Positions 28,876 to 40,455 of a stretch of DNA of 64,000 nt are shown here, piece after piece. This stretch comes from Symbiodinium sp. CCMP2592 (Eukaryota; Sar; Dinophyceae; Suessiales; Symbiodiniaceae), in assembly GCA_905221615.1 (NCBI GenBank), contig CAJNDT010003090.1, positions 654,579 through 718,578 of the forward strand, read 5' to 3'. How positions within the stretch are numbered: the stretch's first letter is position 1; every line of letters begins with the position of its first letter. The position numbers and the translations under genes were made by a program. Under the pieces are notes generated by a model. It was not told where the DNA came from and did no database searches. It worked only from the letters and a program-made list of their open reading frames with translations.

Positions 28876-30117
28876 AGGCTTGTAGTTGACCATGCGCACT
28901 TTGAGAGCGTGCGCGGACAGGAGTACTTGATGACACCTGAACACCGGCAGATTCTCCTCGAGGAGCGCAAACCCATAGCCATAACCATGGCATCGCCGTC
29001 ATGTGCAGGAAACAGGCTGTGATGTCGACTGGGCGCCCGACGAGTCCAAGGCCTTCTGCCATTGTCGCTGGACTCGGATTTCCGCAAGGCTTCCCCTGAT
29101 CTGCTGTTGCATGTGTATATATGTGTGGCTCGATTGGCGGACACGTCATGATACAGCAGCAGTCAAGATCTGCGTAATGAGGAGTTGACCTGTAGTTGGC
29201 ACTCCAGATGCGTTCAAAAAAACATTCTGGCAACCAGTGCTTGAGGATGGTGGTAGCAAAGTGCATGCCTGCCGAGTGGCGCATGAGCCCATGTCGCCAA
29301 ATGCGCTGGCAAACCATGTGAACGTACATGCTGCTGTACTGCCACGGGCTGTGCCTTTGGTGAGCATACAACAGGTGTTCCAAACTTGCATCGCAGAAAG
29401 GCTGTGAGCTGCCACATCGGGCCACATCTATATATGGTCCTGGCTCCCGAGGCTCTTGCTGTTTTGTACATCACACGCTCAGCACCAGACCCCTGACGAG
29501 CTGACGCGAGACGTGGAGCGGGCGAGAGATGAAGCCGCTGTTGCCTTTATATGGGCCGAGAGCCGTTTTGTACTAGCACGGGCAAGCAGAAGGTTTCAGC
29601 ATGCCTGCGTGGGTGCGAGGTATGCGAGTGGTGGCAGCAGTACCAGCGCCTTTTCCGAAAGCATTGGCAGACAGCCAACCGTGCTGAACGGCGAGCACAT
29701 CTCTTTGAGACTGTGCCATTGCTGCCCAAGGCTTCCAACAACTACATCCCACCTGCCGCATGCTTCCAATTTAGCTTCACCCTTCCTGCTCTGCGCGAGG
29801 CCAGATCTCATCCGTGGCTTGGCATGACGATGTCCTCTGGAGTCGCAGTTCTGACTGCTCTCCTTCTCAGGCGCACTCTTACGGGTGAAGATGCGGAAGG
29901 ATTCTCTGACCTATGTCCCGAACTTAACTTGGAAGACCTTTCCGCAGATCCGCATGCGGCTTGGTCTGCAAACAAGTGGCATAAGGTGTTGCTTTTTGTT
30001 GTAGTTGTTTTCGTTTGCCGCATGCCGGTGTGTATGTCCGGGTGCGGGTTCCCGTGTGCATGTGCATGCATGTCAGTGTATGTGTCAAACTTCTCTAAGT
30101 TTTTCCAAGAGTGCTAG
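28876..30117 (+). CDS. Hypothetical multi-exon gene
   Basis: Exon-like pieces on +: VVDHAHFESVRGQEYLMTPE with HRQILLEERKPIAITMASPS (about 28882-29000); VGTPDAFKKTFWQPVLEDGG with ANHVNVHAAVLPRAVPLV (about 29197-29380); TPDELTRDVERARDEAAVAF and ESRFVLARAS (about 29490-29585); VSACLRGCEVCEWWQQYQRL with FRKHWQTANRAERRAHLFET (about 29600-29715); ELNLEDLSADPHAAWSAN (about 29921-29974). Breaks between pieces fit introns. The pieces are well-formed and on the same strand as the neighbours, which I prefer to the 212-codon antisense frame here. No family recognised. Confidence 0.35.
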
Positions 30118-31656
30118 GTAATTTCGGCCTGGTGCAGTGAAGCTCCAGTCACACTACATTAGGATATGGTCGAGGGACACCTTGACCAATTACCTGGAGT
30201 CTCGTATACGCTTGTGACGTCATAAACCGGAGAGTTTCGCTGTGCATGCTTCTACACTCTCTTGTGATTACACTGAGTCAAAGATGGCGATGGGCCAAGC
30301 CAAGAAACCCCAACATGTGATGACACCTGAAAGTGTGTTTGGATCTGGAGGCACGGTTGTGTCAAAAGTGTGTGCGTGTGTGTGTCATACCCCAAATTTC
30401 AAGTGACAGGGGACCAGGTACACATGTCCTGCAGAGGCTCATTGGTGTAGATTTCGATGCCCGAAGACGACACAACTGGTGTGTTTGCAAAACGAAGCAC
30501 GGCATGGGTGTCAGCGAAACGGTGCCAGACAGCCCGGGGATGCAGGCATGAACTCAGCCCAGCATGTTGAACAGGATCGTTTCCGTTTTCGCTTGGCTGC
30601 CTGAGCTTCCACCCAGATCGCGATACCATATTGCACAAGTGCACACAGACGGACCTCCATTTCTCATTTGCCAGCCGGCAAGCCAAGGTGCTCTTGGATG
30701 TTCTGGACATGTGGCGGTCTCAGCGAGTGAAAAATACTGATACTGCCAGGAAATGGTTGGCCAGCAAAGACAGTCATAGCAAGGTTTGTGAAAAGTCTAA
30801 AGCAGCAGCCAATTGAGTCTACCATCTTGTATCCTCAAGAAACATCGGTTCCACACTGTGCCACGAGAAGTCCAATGGTGCCGGTAATTAGCATAAGTGC
30901 GATGCTGGTGGCTTCGTAGCAATGAGTATTTGAATATCCTGCAGCTGAGGCGGTGCCACGCGGACATGGCTGTGCAGAGAAAAGCTCAAGACGACGACCT
31001 TGCGACTCTTGTCACAGATGTATACAGCTGCGCAAGATAGAAGTCCAACAATTGAATACGGCTGCCGTTCACCAGGTTGTCGCGGGCGCTGGCCGGCCGG
31101 AAGTCGCGGCAAAGATCTGGCCTTGTTCGGAAGCTCTTTTACCTGAGAGACACTGGAAGCATGAGACGGGGTGAATGATGGGCACGGTGTGCATGTCTCA
31201 CAGTGATTCAAAGGCTGTTTGCAGCTGCCTGAGGACCCAGTGACCACGACTGTCACGGGGCCTCTTCAAGGTCAGGGAGAGGAGGACTCGGCGTGGAAGT
31301 CGCGAGCGTCCGACTTGGTCATGGAGTCGGAGATCTGGTGGACTGTCCTCTTCCGCCAACATTCGATCTACACCATGTTATCGAATGTGTTGAAGGACAG
31401 GGCTCTATTTTTTGTGTGGAAATTTCTTTTCGCAATGTGCAGTCACACGCAAGATGCCCTGGCATCTCGGCAGGAGCACTTCGAAGTTCAGGGACTTCAA
31501 GGGTATCTTGAGCCTCAGTCAGAGATGGGCCCACAGACGGGAGATGTAGACGATCTGAACGACAGCCGCCTCGAGTGAAAACATGATTGTTTTACCAATT
31601 TTGCGACGGTGACACCAGCTTCCCCAGATTTTGTTCATTGCTGGCTGGTGCTCCCC
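30118..31656. other. Weak exon-like pieces only
   Basis: Some coding-like fragments on + (VLQRLIGVDFDARRRHNWCV near 30428; SRQAKVLLDVLDMWRSQRV near 30671; ESEIWWTVLFRQHSIYTML near 31327) may belong to the gene before or to the U-box gene after. None carries a recognisable domain and no start or stop can be fixed. Confidence 0.3.
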
Positions 31657-32130
31657 AGTCGAGTTCAGCTCAGCCAGGCTATGACTGGCTAGAGGATGCA
31701 GCGATCTGGTGCAGTGCAGTGGTGCTGCTTTGCCTGTTGGCTTGGCTTGTCTTCACTTGGTATCGCGGAGATGCTGCACTTGGACCTCCTCGGGACTTGT
31801 GCTGTCCGATGTCGCTAGAGTTGTTCACAGATCCTGTGGTGGCTGCGGACGGTGAGACTTACGAGCGCCTTGGTAGGATAGCGCGAACAGCTGCTGCAGT
31901 TGTTCACTCGTTGTCTTTCACATGATTCCGGCATCATGTTATGTCGGCTGAGGCGGTGGTGGATCGAAAAATGGATCCTCGAGAAGTCACCAGAAGTCAG
32001 ACCTCGTCAAGGCACAGGTGTGATTTCGCCAATGGGCCATGGCATTCTCAGCCATACGAAATTGGTGAGCAATCAGACGGTGCGCCGATTGGCCAACCAG
32101 TGGCGGGAAAAGAACGTGAAGATGGACTGA
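31657..32130 (+). CDS. Membrane-anchored U-box protein (likely E3 ubiquitin ligase)
   Basis: A U-box recruits a ubiquitin-conjugating enzyme without zinc. Exon 1: YDWLEDAAIWCSAVVLLCLL followed by AWLVFTWYR (about 31680-31770), one hydrophobic membrane span. It is followed at once by the U-box start: DLCCPMSLELFTDPVVAADG then ETYER (31796-31868). An intron of about 80 bp leads to exon 2, RRWWIEKWILEKSPE, then ILSHTKLVSNQTVRRLANQW (to about 32110), which is the rest of the U-box (W of the helix, 'L-x-H-x-x-L-x-x-N-x-x-(L/V)-(R/K)'). The frame closes at 32130. Short exon-like pieces follow to 32560 but were not joined. A transmembrane helix just before a U-box suggests ubiquitination at a membrane. 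The N-terminus may lie further upstream. Confidence 0.75.
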
Positions 32131-33410
32131 CCTACGGCGTCCTTCAGTGGAGGACTCCACCATCGCAGAGCTGCTGGGACACCGTGCATCTCATGATCTC
32201 ATCAGCCACCTGTGCATGAGATTCCTTGAGACTGTCCAAACCGTTCGGAGCAGAACACAGCCCTGCAGTGCGTCACCATCGTCCGACTTATGCAGAAGGC
32301 ATGTGACATCTGTGATGTCTGTAAGGCGTTCGTGGAGCAGCAACTTGGGATCAAGGATGCATGAATGCGAAAAGCCTGCGGGCGGAACATGCACTTAAGG
32401 AGGCCACACATGCAGACTGCAATGTAGAATTGATGCAGCGTCGTGTTCATTGCCATGGCGGCCCCGAGCGGCCAGGGCCGTTGGATGCAAAGTGCTGTCG
32501 GCTTTGGGGGCTATCCGGCGACTTGGCTCTCCCAAAGCAAGACGGGTTTGACGAATAGCGCGGGAAGGGTACGCTGAAAAGTTTGCAGTGTGGAACGTCG
32601 AGAACGTCGGGCACGTGGTGCGAAGGAGCATGAACACGGGCGACCTTTGTATACGCTCCTTACCAATACATGTTTTCCGTGGAACAACTCATCTCGATCA
32701 TAGGATCTCCTAGCGTTTCCAAGTTGGGCATCGTCCGTGCTCGTCAACATCTTAAGCAGTGCTGTGGATGGATTCATGTCAGACTTGACGGCATGGCTCT
32801 GGCAACATGTTCCTTGCCAGGTCTTCACCATGATTCCACTTGAGCGCACACTGTGGAAGGCCGCATGCGGCCGAAAGTGCACTAAGGAATTTCAGAACCG
32901 ACGGCTCCGGTACAACAAAGAAGAATCCGCCTGCGCAGAGACACTGGAGCAGACGCGGGAGAAGCTGCAGCAGGATCTTGCGCGATTGAGGTGTCTGCAT
33001 GGTTCGGTGACTTGCGATAAGACTTCTTCGAGCTTGGCGCGGTAGCAGCTCATCCCTGCACAGGCTCTTCCATGAGGTGATGCTGCAACTTCACCGTGGC
33101 GATTTCAAGCCGCTTCCGGGCACCAAGCCTTCCGGGAAGGTGACCTCCGCAGCCTCGGGAGGTCGAGTGCCCCGAGTGCAGATGCCCGAACTGGAGGCCA
33201 AGCTCAAGGCGATATGGCGGTTCGGCACACGTCCTAGTCTAGAGCTCGAAGGTAGTATCTGACGGAATTTCGTCGGGACACTTCACGTCAGATTGGTGCT
33301 GGGGAGACAGCAGAAGCTGCAGAGAAGTTGCTACTAGCCAAAGGTGTAACTCTAGTGACGCCTTCTCGCAGCACCGTTGCTGGCCGTTGTGCCAGGCTGG
33401 TGGCTGGCAG
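32131..33410 (+). CDS. Hypothetical exons, one with a coiled-coil-like helix
   Basis: Coding-like pieces on +: VRLMQKACDICDVCKAFVEQ (about 32281-32340), and a charged helical piece RRLRYNKEESACAETLEQTR with EKLQQDLARLR (about 32899-32990). LQLHRGDFKPLPGTKPSGKV and PELEAKLKAIWRFGT lie at 33083-33240. Possible continuations of the U-box gene or a separate small gene. No family recognised. Confidence 0.28.
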
Positions 33411-34912
33411 GGGATGACTCAGCCGCTGGTTTTTGATCGGCCTCCGGATCTCTGTCCCTGTTACACAACTCGTGATGCCCTGCTGTCCAAGGAAGCGGTG
33501 GGTTGCAAAGTACTGTAAAGTGAGTCTACAGTTTCACGGATGTTGAAGTTTGAGCCGTCCGCAAGTTTCATCGGGGTGCATCTAGTGGCATGCCTTGGAA
33601 GGCTCGGGCCACCGCAGGATTTCCAACTGCCACAGTTCTCAGCGATCCTCTCGCAGCACAGTTTGGACCGTCAATGCTTGGCGATGACCGGCCGTTCCAA
33701 GAGGCTTCTGGTAAGGGGAACTGTTTTACACAACTGCAAGCCGGAAGCCTTTCACCAGGCACAGTGCCGTGGGATTGTTGGCAATCCATTCCTGAATGGA
33801 TGCGCTGTTCCATGTTGGTGGTGTCGACTGGTCCAGGCGGAAACGGGGTCGCATTCCACAAGCATGGAACGGCCTGGCTTGCACTTCAAGAGGGCCGGAA
33901 AAGGTGGTGGCTCTATCCTCCCAGCGGTCCCCCGACAAGGGAGGCGTACGAAGCACTTGCTCTCTGCCCAGCCGCCGAACTGTCGGAGGTCGTTCAAAGA
34001 CTCCCACCGGAGCAGCGGCCGCTGGAGATCCTCCAACATGCTGGCGACTGCGTGTTCGTCCCGGCTCTGTGGTGGCATGCTACCTACGACGAAGTACCAA
34101 CTCTTGGCATAGGCTCTCAGTTTAGCATGGCGGAGGTTGACATCCTTAAGTGTCAGCAGCAGTACCCGCAAAGCGCTTTTGCCTTGTACCATGCTGCTTG
34201 TGAGATCCACAAGACGGAGGAGAAGAAAGCTATGGAGCTCTTTGAAGCTGCCATCGAGCGTGAGCCTCTGAACTTCTACTTTGCTACAAACCAAGTTCTG
34301 TTTTACCTCAACATGGTGTTCCATCCACGTCTTACCATTTCCATAATCCTTCGTCTTCTGGGACGAATCAAGCAGCTGGACCGACGGCGACAGATGATCG
34401 TGCAAAGGTTCTTTATTCCCACAATATGTAACTTCGTTGAATGGCACGTGCCTCACGACCGGCTACTGAAATATTCTGTTGAGGCAACAGACCATGCATT
34501 GGAATCTTTAGTCTCGCTGCTGCAGCCATTGCTGCCGGGAGGTGAGGACTTTCGGCTGGGAAACGGTTTGCCTTGGAATCTGGTCCACCTCTTGGAGTAT
34601 CCCTCGAAGTGCTTTCATTGCGGCGCTGTTGCACACGGGAAACCTGGAGAAGCCGGCAGTGTTCGCGCCCACCGTTTCTTCTGCCTGCATTGCACAGCAG
34701 CACGATCTGCGGCTTGCTGCCGGCATTGTGGTGCAGTTGACGTTGCAGGACAACTCGGCAGGCCAGACACTGCCTTCGCGCAGAGTTGGTACTGCTCATC
34801 CTGCTGGTTGGCGTGCAAGACAGGAATGGACTTTTCGCGGGCAAAGAACCGGCATCTTCTGTATGGTCAGCAGCAAACGCTTCTGGCAGAGGTTTGGGAA
34901 ATCGCGGATTAG
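33411..34912 (+). CDS. JMJD8-like JmjC/cupin protein with Cys-rich tail
   Basis: JmjC-fold proteins are usually Fe(II)/2-oxoglutarate oxygenases. The main exon is open from ATG 33590 to the stop at 34912. An upstream exon MTQPLVFDRPPDLCPCYTTR (33418-33477) probably belongs to it. The JmjC core is GGNGVAFHKHGTAWLALQEG then RKRWWLYPP (about 33838-33925), and after an insert GDCVFVPALWWHATYDE (34045-34095). This matches the JMJD8 arrangement FHxHG...GRKRW-LYPP...WWHAT, where the usual HxD/E is HxH; the distal His is present. The middle is helical (FALYHAACEIHKTEEKKAME, TPR-like). The tail has paired Cys: CFHCGAVAHG, FFCLHCTAARSAACCRHCG, WYCSSCWLAC (34612-34823), likely zinc-binding and not a known part of JMJD8. 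Activity as an oxygenase is uncertain because of the HxH. Confidence 0.75.
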
Positions 34913-34984
34913 CGCAGGATTCGACCAACAGAAAGTGAGGGGTTTATTTTGAAGGCGACGACTTCGGAATGCCGCAAGCTTGCA

Positions 34985-35137
34985 GGGAATCGGTGCTGTG
35001 CATATTTTGTTGTCATCCCGTGGCCAGGTTCAACTCAAAGGCTCTGCCGAGCAGATCCGCAAGGCTGCATTGAACGCATTGGACAGTCGTGACTTTTCGA
35101 CGAAAGGGTGGGAACCGGATTGCATCGTTTTGGAGCA
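34985..35137 (+). CDS. Hypothetical exon
   Basis: After a TTGCAG acceptor (34979-34984) the frame reads IGAVHILLSSRGQVQLKGSA, then EQIRKAALNALDSRDFSTKG and WEPDCIVLEQ. It looks like one well-formed exon with alternating strand/helix character. No family recognised; it could be the last part of an unresolved gene. Confidence 0.3.
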
Positions 35138-36406
35138 GGTCACGCAAGGTTGCCCTAAGTCGTACTGGAGATGCGCAGATGTTGAGATGTGCAGAGGTCG
35201 TTGTTGCAATTCCTGCACGGATTCAGTCTAAATTCCACGAACGTTATCACGTGGATCGGCCTTTGCCTTTGCAATTCACTTCAGGCCCAGCGCTTGCTCC
35301 AGCGTGTGCTGATGCACTGTGCTGCCCCGAGAAGAAGAGGACGTATCGCCCCCCCTTCCAAACAAGAAAAACGCATACGCACGTACACTGCCGGCGTGGG
35401 AGTGGGGAGCGGCCTGAGGCAACTGGGGCCGCAGCGAGGCCAAGGTCCGGCGACTCCTGAAACCGAAGCCCTGAGCCTAGACTAGGCTCCTGTTGGTGGA
35501 CTGTGGACTGTGGACCGTAGGCTTCCAGCGCTTTGGAAATCTTGTCCTCAGGATAATCGAATCAGCCGTTCTGCGGCTGTCGCCGATGAATACTTTGCCT
35601 GCTGGACAGAAAACGCTCAGCCAGACTCAGACGGAACCTCAGAGAAGAGCACATACAGACATCTCTTGCAGCTGATGCTGGGTTGATTTGAGAGGCCTGT
35701 GATCTCGATCGGTGGGAAACCCAGTGTGTGTGTGTGTGTCTGGCCATCAGCACATGTGATGGCCCCGGCACATTCATCGACATCGACACCTTCGTTGGCA
35801 AAGCGAAGAATGCCGGGTCCAGTGGGAAGAGGGAATCGCGCGGTGTTTTAGAACACTCTGAAAGTCCAAGCCTAACTTGTGAGATTTCGGACTTCTGCTA
35901 CAAGATATTTACGGGCACACCAAAGTGCGATCTCCGATGTCCACATCATTGTCCATGCCCCTTTTGGGACTTAAGCAAACGCACGGTCTTGTCTCCCGAA
36001 GTGTGCACCGATCTGTAGAGGCGGGCTTGTTGGCCAGCCCTGCAAAACAAAAGAAGCAAGAAGCAGACTTCCCCGGCTTGCCCTTTTTTGCCGAGTTGTC
36101 CCAGCCAAGGCAAGGACAAAAAAATCAACGACATCGTGATCCCTGCAGCCATTGTCTCGCGACAGGCTCGAGAGTTCGAGAGAACGCACCTGTCGGGAGT
36201 TAGAAAGCAGTGAGCGGCTTGGATTCGCCTTGACAGCACTGTGTCCTCGAGCTGGACATCGACCGAGGCGCCATTTATGCTCGGGGCCTGACATTGGAAC
36301 TGCAGAGCAATACCCACTCACAGCAGTGCGTTGCTTTGCGTTGCTTTGAGCTTGGAAACGACCGTTCGGCTTTCGGCTCTCCCGAGATGTGGAAGGAGCT
36401 CAGGGG
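35138..36406. other. Stretch without a supported gene
   Basis: Only scattered short frames; a short GT run lies near 35727. No domain or array recognised. It includes the 5' flank of the RING gene. Confidence 0.35.
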
Positions 36407-37510
36407 ATGTTTGCCTCGCGCCGCCAGAAACGATGTGAGGGGGAGCAGAGACCGCCTCGGTCTCGGCCCCAATACGGGGCAGCCAAAGCGGCTCTGCCTG
36501 CGCTGAGCATTTGTCGCTTGGAATCACCGGAAGAGATTTTGAAGAAACTTCGACAGCATGCAGAAGATCCCGCAATGGCCGAGTTCACTTGCCCCATTTG
36601 CTGGGAGCCCTTCTGGCAGCCAGTTCGGACTGTATGTGGCCATGCCTTTTGTGAGGGTTGCTTGTTGAAGTCTGTGCTGGCACAGCTGGGTTACGATCAG
36701 CCAGATGTGTCCTGTCCAATGTGTCGGCATCCGCTGCACGTAGAAGATGTAGCTGCAGACGAGGCACTTCTGGCACGAATCAGATTGGTGGTAGCCCAGA
36801 AAGCTCGGGAATCAGAATCTCAAAGCAGGGGGCATCCGGGCCGCTTGTACCGTGGATCGACTCGCTCTCCCATTGCCGAACAGACTCCGTCAAACCCCGG
36901 ATCGCTTCATTGCACTGGGCAACCTTGCACGCCTGCATTGGTCGACTGGCCAGCTCGAGCTCAAAGCTCAGGTGCACAAAGGACGCAATTTCCAGGAAGC
37001 TGGATGAGGGTGGCTCCCTCTGATTCGAGACCTGCGACCTCTGGCTGCGTAGTCGCTTCCCATAAGAGCGCTTTCTGGTCGCAGAGCTTTTCCGCCCGTC
37101 CCTCCACATCGGGAGTCTCTGAAGTATGGGGGGCCCGTGGTGAGGCGCCGGAAGAGGAAACGGTGGTCACTCCACTCTGGCCAACTTGGCCGGCCCCTGC
37201 GAGGATGCAGGCAAACCTGGTGAGTGAGGTGAGCGAGGTTGGCGACCGCGATCGCGCGGATCGAGACAAACATGGTTCAGTGACCGATCGACTTCATTCT
37301 TTGGTCAAGCCGCAGACCCCTCGAACTGCACAGCACAAGCAGCGACCCAGGTCTCAGCCTTCGAAGCAGGGAAGCCGTCCGAGCCGTGTGCTGCCACATC
37401 AGCCACATCCACCAGAGCTGCCGTCTTACAGGGCTCCTCTAAGCTCGAGAGGCCCGAGACCGAAGAGGCCGTTCTGTGAACACAACCATGGCACCGCAAA
37501 GGAAAGCTAG
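36407..37510 (+). CDS. RING-HC finger protein (putative E3 ubiquitin ligase)
   Basis: A C3HC4 RING binds two zinc ions and an E2 enzyme. From ATG 36407 the frame is open for 367 codons with no intron needed. The RING lies at residues about 62-107: FTCPICWEPFWQPVRTVCGH, AFCEGCLLKSVL, and SCPMCRHPL (36586-36740). All eight ligands (C-x2-C, C-x-H-x2-C-x2-C, C-x2-C) are present. The remaining 250 residues are Ser/Pro/Arg-rich and apparently disordered, with no second domain. Upstream in-frame GTG at 36389 was not used as start. Family call is secure; substrate unknown. Confidence 0.82.
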   Translation: MFASRRQKRCEGEQRPPRSRPQYGAAKAALPALSICRLESPEEILKKLRQHAEDPAMAEFTCPICWEPFWQPVRTVCGHAFCEGCLLKSVLAQLGYDQPDVSCPMCRHPLHVEDVAADEALLARIRLVVAQKARESESQSRGHPGRLYRGSTRSPIAEQTPSNPGSLHCTGQPCTPALVDWPARAQSSGAQRTQFPGSWMRVAPSDSRPATSGCVVASHKSAFWSQSFSARPSTSGVSEVWGARGEAPEEETVVTPLWPTWPAPARMQANLVSEVSEVGDRDRADRDKHGSVTDRLHSLVKPQTPRTAQHKQRPRSQPSKQGSRPSRVLPHQPHPPELPSYRAPLSSRGPRPKRPFCEHNHGTAKES

Positions 37511-38381
37511 GAATCTAAGGATCCCTGCCTCGTCCAAGTTGACTCACCTCGAAGCGACTCGTGATACGGAGTCCTGCCTGCAGGACGCGAAATCACTCCC
37601 AGACAGCGGTGCCCATGAACGACTCAGCTTCGCTGCCACAGGCAGGTCAAGGGCGGAATCGCCAAGTTCCGCTCAATTATGCCAGAGAATTTTGGATTTC
37701 ATGCTCAAGTTTCTGTTTGATGCAGAGGATGTGTGAGTAGGTGCAATAGGTGTGGGTGATCGTGACTTCTCTTGCCCCAAGGAACCGTTTCGGTGCTGGG
37801 AAGCTGGCTGACTGTGAGGACAAGGATCTACGTCCGAGCTTGGAATGCAGTACAACACAAACAAACGACTCACGAAGCAGTCACAGTTTGTGGCTTAGCC
37901 CATGCTTGCAACATGCAGGCCAGTCATGGAGCGTCAGGGTGCTCGATCGTAAAAATGGTTTTAATCGTCCACACGCCATCAAAAAACTTTGCTTAGCGCT
38001 CCGGGCAGGGGTAGGGAGCTGGAACGATGAGCCAATGTAGTTTTCGGTGGAAGATACGGCCATGGAGTTTTGTATGGTTTCGTGCAATATTGTGCCGTTG
38101 GCTCCAAACCAGAATACTGACCGAAAAATGGCTCTGTGTCCCAAAGGGAGTGGGCCTGACGAGGGAGCAATCTTTCGAAGAAAATGCACCGCCGTGCACG
38201 CAGTGCAGACATCGCATTCAGTTTCGCCCCAAGAAATGGCATGAAGAAGATGATGCCAGCTACCAGTAGAGATAGCATGGAGATACCTAGAAGCGAAAAC
38301 TGTGCTGCAGATGGGAAGCGCAGCAAGACAGAGAGTCGAATTGCAGACTGCTTTGTTCCAATTCCTGCGGCCTGGAGGCGG
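37511..38381. other. Stretch without a firm gene; may hold upstream FHA exons
   Basis: No domain recognised. The N-terminal half of the FHA domain encoded just downstream should lie here, but I could not find its GR-x(n)-SxxH segment on +. Confidence 0.3.
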
Positions 38382-38720
38382 AAAAGGCTATTCGCTTGAA
38401 TCTTGGTCCTGAGGTCATTGACTGCAGCACAAACGGCACTTTCCTGAATGGCTTGCGGCTGCCACCGAGAACTACCGGGAAGGCACCGTTTGCGGCAGCT
38501 GACTCTCGTTGGCCGAAACAAAACCTTTTGGCTTGCAAGTGCAGGCCCGCAGAAAACAAAATTTCAGGTGCTTGTCTCCCACGGAGACGAGCTCCTGCTA
38601 CAAGACCCGGCCAATGACCAGGAGTCAGCCACTCTAAAAGCTGGTACCTCACCGACGCCAGCAGATGCCTGGTCTCTCGTGCTGAGGTTTGGCTATGTTG
38701 TGAATATCCAAGAGCTGAAT
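38382..38720 (+). CDS. FHA-domain protein, C-terminal part of the domain
   Basis: FHA domains bind phosphothreonine. Exon pieces: NLGPEVIDCSTNGTFLNGLR then LPPRTTG (about 38398-38478), carrying the hallmark D-x-S-x-N-G-T-F-(L/V)-N-G. After an intron closed by TTTCAG come VLVSHGDELLLQDP (about 38570-38612) and, after another break, WSLVLRFGYVVNIQEL (about 38671-38718), the last strands of the fold. The first half of the domain was not located, so start and total length are unknown. Proximity to the RING gene recalls CHFR (FHA plus RING), but the order is reversed and a 0.9 kb gap lies between, so I treat them as separate genes. Confidence 0.55.
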
Positions 38721-39587
38721 GTCCGAGAGCAAACGAAGCTGCAGGTGTCGTGCCGTCACAGATTTCGTTTGGCGCGGTCTCAAGAGTCGGTGCTTGCCGC
38801 TTTCCAGGCTCCACGGCGTCTTCTCTCCACCGAGGAGTCCGGCAGCCGAGTTGTACCAGCCGCCTGCAGCTTTTCACTTTCCACTGTGCTTCCCATCAGG
38901 TCTTCAACCATGGGCCGTGACTTCTACTGAGCCCTTTGCGCGTCTTAGCCACCACAGCATCAACATGTACGATGCAGGCAAAAGTCATATGATCAGGACT
39001 CATCCAAACACGCGAGCTTCGAACAATGTGACGAAACGAGTATGGCTCCATAGCCGAGACCTTCGCATCAGCCGCGCATTACGAAGTATATAAGACTATG
39101 GCCCGCCTGGTGCCGAATGCATGGCTGGTGAAGGCAGCTGCAGCAGGAATTTGATCGACCCGGTTCATTCTCTCTTGTTGACGGTCGGCTCAATGTGATT
39201 TGAAACAGTGGTGCCTCAGCCGCTATTATTTACTGCATCTGACAAGTCAGACTCGGTATTCACATGTCTAGGGAACAAATATGAAGGGGCCCGAGCAGGC
39301 ACTATGCTCCTTCGAAGTTCAAATCGCGTTCGAACCTTGTCGGGCAAACTCTCACCAAGTGCATAAAATCCAGATCCGCTTTGCTTTCGATTCTAGCTCT
39401 ACGCGTAGCTTCCGAAGCCATTGCCGGCAAGGCAGGGCTGGTACTTTACTGAATTGCACGTTCGAGTTGTGTGCCACGGCCTCTCCGTCACGATTCCTCC
39501 GCCTGTGTGCAGGCCCATGGCGGCGGATGCGGCAAGAGATGAGGTTCAACGAATTGAATAGCTGTCAGGTGTCAAGTTTCAGCGTGT
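38721..39587. other. Stretch without a supported gene
   Basis: 3' flank of the FHA gene and sequence with only short frames. Nothing recognised. Confidence 0.35.
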
Positions 39588-40371
39588 GTGCTTGGTGTGC
39601 GGCCTTCAGGCCATGGCCTTCGAGACCTGTTTGGCACAAGGCAGGCTGCACCTGAAGCGTTCCTACTAGATGCAATCCTCGGGCGGGGTTGCCGGGCGTG
39701 CGGTTCAGGCCCCAGCTCCTATCAAGAAACTGAGCTGGACCATTCCGAGCATCCTGGCTGCACGGACGACGGAGGACGGTGGCATTGTGAAATGTGTGGT
39801 CGCACCCAGGGCTCGGTCGAGGTGGTGCTGCTTGAGACAGAATCTGCCCGCAACAGTTTGCTTAGTGATGATTGGTGCAGTCAAGGCTCGTCGGAGTTGC
39901 CGATTCAGCGTTGTACAGCTGTCGGACAAGTCCACCCATGGTGCATGCTGCAGCGCAGGTGGCTTGCACAAATGCCTGGCGCCTAATGGGTCAGTTGCTT
40001 GTGGACCTGTGGATGGTGTTGGTTCTTGCGCTGTGGTCCCAGGTGGGCAACTTTTTCAGGTGCATGCTGGGTACTTTCTGGCAGAGGCTGGATCTTCGAT
40101 CCATCGGGGATTGAACAGGCACCAAAGGCGTGTTGCGCATCGCAGGTCGCCGCCGCTACTTAGCCTGCCTGTGTCCAGCCGGGACACAGACATTTCAGGC
40201 GTGGTTTTATATAGGGGCCCGAGGTCGCGAAGAACCTTCGCTTCAGCTGTTGAGGTGAAAACCTTGATGAAGAAGTTTCGCGAGACGAGATTTCGCCACG
40301 ACCTGTGGCCAGCCTGGAGGGAACGAGTGGGGCATCTCCCTCGCGGCCGGGGCCGCCTGGAAAGACGCTGA
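39588..40371 (+). CDS. Hypothetical Cys-rich exons
   Basis: A frame from 39588 contains Cys pairs, GCRACGSGPSSYQETELDHS and RWHCEMCGRTQGSVEVVL (about 39687-39830), that could form a zinc ribbon or finger. An alternative frame upstream gives VCLVCGLQAMAFETCLAQ. Further along, VEVKTLMKKFRETRFRHDLW (about 40252-40311) looks coding in another frame. No family recognised and exon chain not resolved; part may be 5' exons of the CRAL-TRIO gene. Confidence 0.25.
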
Positions 40372-40455
40372 TAGCTGGATTCTATTTGATACCTGGCCAG
40401 TTCTAGAGCCTAGAGAATGTGAGATACCTTTTTGATGGCACCCTTTTTTTGCAGA

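Noticed and set aside
28787..29425. 212-codon minus-strand frame
   Set aside because: No recognisable domain, odd composition (many Trp, Cys, His), and the + strand over the same interval has better exon-like pieces in the direction of all neighbours.
36407..38720. RING and FHA as one CHFR-like gene
   Set aside because: CHFR has FHA before RING; here the order is reversed, the RING frame ends in a stop at 37510 and 0.9 kb without supported exons lies between.
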